Shown here in pieces: positions 6,733 to 8,176 of a DNA stretch of 8,176 bases (its first letter is position 1; each line of letters begins with the position of its first letter). Under the pieces are notes generated by a model, which had not been told where the DNA came from, searched no databases, and saw only the letters and a program-made list of their open reading frames with translations. The DNA comes from Rhizobiaceae bacterium UBA1291 (GTDB lineage Bacteria > Pseudomonadota > Alphaproteobacteria > Rhizobiales > Rhizobiaceae). The stretch covers positions 310-8,485 of the forward strand of contig DBUL01000080.1 of assembly GCA_002307905.1 (NCBI GenBank), written 5' to 3'. A program made the position numbers and the translations under genes.

Positions 6733-8176
6733 TCATTGTGCGCGGGCATCCCACCACACTGGAAGCTGGTAGCCATAGAGAGGGCTCCGCTCCGGCCGGG
6801 CAATATGCTGCCAGCGGGCAAGCCACTGCTCTCCGATATGGTAGAGCGGCACAACATAGTGCCCGGCGACCAGGAGCCGGTCGTAGGCGCGCACGGCGGC
6901 GCGGAAGTCCTCCATGCTGCGGGCATTGGCCAGCGCGTCGATCATGCGGTCGACATCGGTGTCGGCGACGCCCGCATAGTTGAAACTGCCCTGGGCATCG
7001 CGCGACGACGAATCCCAGCGGTTGAATTGCTCGGCGCCGGGCGACAGCGACGAGGTATAGGCCTTGACGATCATGTCGTAGTCGAAGCTGTTCGAGCGTG
7101 ACTGGTATTGGGCGTCGTCCACGGTACGGATGGTCATCTGGATGCCGATCAGCGCCAGTGCGCGCTGATAGGCGATCGCCATTTTCTCCTGGCCTTCGTT
7201 CTGTGTCATGACTTCAAAGGAAAGCTGCTTGCCCGAGGCATCCACCATCTTCCCGCCCTTGATAGCGTAGCCCGCCTCGGCCAGCAGCGAGACGGCCTGT
7301 CGCAGGATCTTGCGATCGGCGCCTGAACCGTCCGAAACGGGCATGGCATAGGTTCCCGCCAGTATTTCCGGGGCAATCCGTTCCTTGGCGGGCCCAAGAA
7401 GCGCCAGTTCGCGTTCATCGGCGGCATTGCCGAACGCGCCGAGCGCCGAGTTCTGCCAAAAGCTCTGGCTACGCTTGAACGCTCCGCCATAAAGGTTCCT
7501 GTTCACCCAATCGAAATCGAAGGCGTAGGATAGGGCCTCGCGCACCTTGGCATCAGCGAAGATTGCCCGGCGGGTGTTGAAGACGAAGCCAAGCATGCCG
7601 GAGGGGAGGCCTGGCTGGAAAACCTCCTTCACGACGTCGCCGTTCTTGACCGCTGGGAAGTCATAGGCGCGCGCCCAGTGGCCAGAGTCGCCCTCGGGAT
7701 AGATGTCGATGTCGCCCTTCTTGAAGGCCTCGAACAGCGTGGAATCCTGGAGGAAATAGGTGACCGAGATCTCGTCGTAATTGTCGAAGCCGATCTTCGA
7801 CGGAATGTCCTTGCCCCAATAGTCCGGATCACGTTGGTAGACGATCTTCTCACCGGGCCTGATCGACCCGATCTTGTAGGGCCCGGATCCGAGCGGGATT
7901 TCGAGCGAACTCCGGTCGAAAATCTCCGGATCAACCGCATGCTTTGGCAGGATCGGCGACATGGCGAGGATCAGCGGCGTCTCACGATTGGCCAGCTCAT
8001 TGAAGGAGAAGCGGACGCTATTTTCACCGACCTGCTCCATTTTTTCGACGACCGCGAGGCGCTTGTTGTAAGGTGGGCGGCCTTTCTCCTGTAGCAGATT
8101 GAAGGAGAAGATCACGTCCTCGGCCGTCACCGGCTTGCCGTCGTGCCAGCGCGCCTTCGGATTGAGATTGAACTGG
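6733..8176 (-). CDS. ABC transporter peptide-binding protein, YejA-like (SBP family 5), C-terminal 480 residues
   Basis: This is a partial periplasmic substrate-binding protein of the SBP_bac_5 family. It captures oligopeptides or similar ligands and delivers them to an inner-membrane ABC importer. The frame is open to the right edge, where NPKARWHDGKPVTAEDVIFS marks the family's conserved N-lobe motif. The true start and signal peptide therefore lie beyond the window, probably 120-150 residues away. A GTG at 8130 (the V of VTAEDV) is internal and not the start. The C-terminal half is YejA-like: NLYGGAFKRSQSFWQNSALG, then a DYDMIVKAY stretch, LSPGAEQFNRWDS (around 7005-7050), NYAGVADTDVDRMIDAL and GHYVVPLYHI. 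The protein ends WWDARAQ. Genes downstream on the same strand are a DsbA-family enzyme and an EamA transporter, not permeases, so any partner permease and ATPase genes must be upstream or elsewhere. Confidence 0.9.
   Translation of the reverse strand, partial: QFNLNPKARWHDGKPVTAEDVIFSFNLLQEKGRPPYNKRLAVVEKMEQVGENSVRFSFNELANRETPLILAMSPILPKHAVDPEIFDRSSLEIPLGSGPYKIGSIRPGEKIVYQRDPDYWGKDIPSKIGFDNYDEISVTYFLQDSTLFEAFKKGDIDIYPEGDSGHWARAYDFPAVKNGDVVKEVFQPGLPSGMLGFVFNTRRAIFADAKVREALSYAFDFDWVNRNLYGGAFKRSQSFWQNSALGAFGNAADERELALLGPAKERIAPEILAGTYAMPVSDGSGADRKILRQAVSLLAEAGYAIKGGKMVDASGKQLSFEVMTQNEGQEKMAIAYQRALALIGIQMTIRTVDDAQYQSRSNSFDYDMIVKAYTSSLSPGAEQFNRWDSSSRDAQGSFNYAGVADTDVDRMIDALANARSMEDFRAAVRAYDRLLVAGHYVVPLYHIGEQWLARWQHIARPERSPLYGYQLPVWWDARAQ

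Overview
The window is GC-rich alphaproteobacterial DNA. The best guess is a member of Rhizobiales, probably Rhizobiaceae. This rests on codon use, the sdhE-mfd pair lying divergent to recG, the close resemblance of the RecG and Mfd segments to rhizobial proteins as I know them, and a CTGACA-N16-CTATAG type promoter. No RNA genes, CRISPR arrays, insertion sequences or integrase genes are visible, and coding density is high.

Layout from left to right. Positions 1-2052 (minus) hold the N-terminal 684 codons of mfd, the transcription-repair coupling factor. It runs off the left edge just after Walker A. It overlaps sdhE (2049-2366, minus), the succinate dehydrogenase flavinylation factor, by the four bases ATGA. 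A short divergent intergenic region (2367-2464) carries a good promoter candidate for sdhE-mfd. On the plus strand, 2465-4921 is one uninterrupted 818-codon gene. A convergent minus-strand group follows: a ten-helix EamA/DMT transporter (4937-5881), a cytoplasmic FrnE-type DsbA-family oxidoreductase (5940-6611), and the C-terminal 480 residues of a YejA-like peptide-binding ABC transporter protein (6733-8176, cut by the right edge).

The striking feature is the 2465-4921 gene. Its first ~428 residues are RecG: wedge/OB region, Walker A GDVGAGKT and a RecG-type DEQH box. From residue 437 to the end it is Mfd: second helicase lobe, Mfd-type TRG motif and the Mfd D7 domain. The switch falls inside helicase motif III (ATPIPRTL, 3749-3772), a stretch both families share. 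The N-terminal half of mfd sits 0.4 kb away on the opposite strand. The simplest explanation is an inversion of the segment between the homologous helicase cores of the divergent mfd and recG genes, which swapped their 3' halves. This predicts an Mfd(N)-RecG(C) partner roughly 100 codons beyond the left edge. A misassembly at the shared motif would give the same picture, and the sequence alone cannot separate the two. If real, the cell would lack both an ordinary RecG and an ordinary Mfd unless other copies exist, and it would make two hybrid SF2 translocases.
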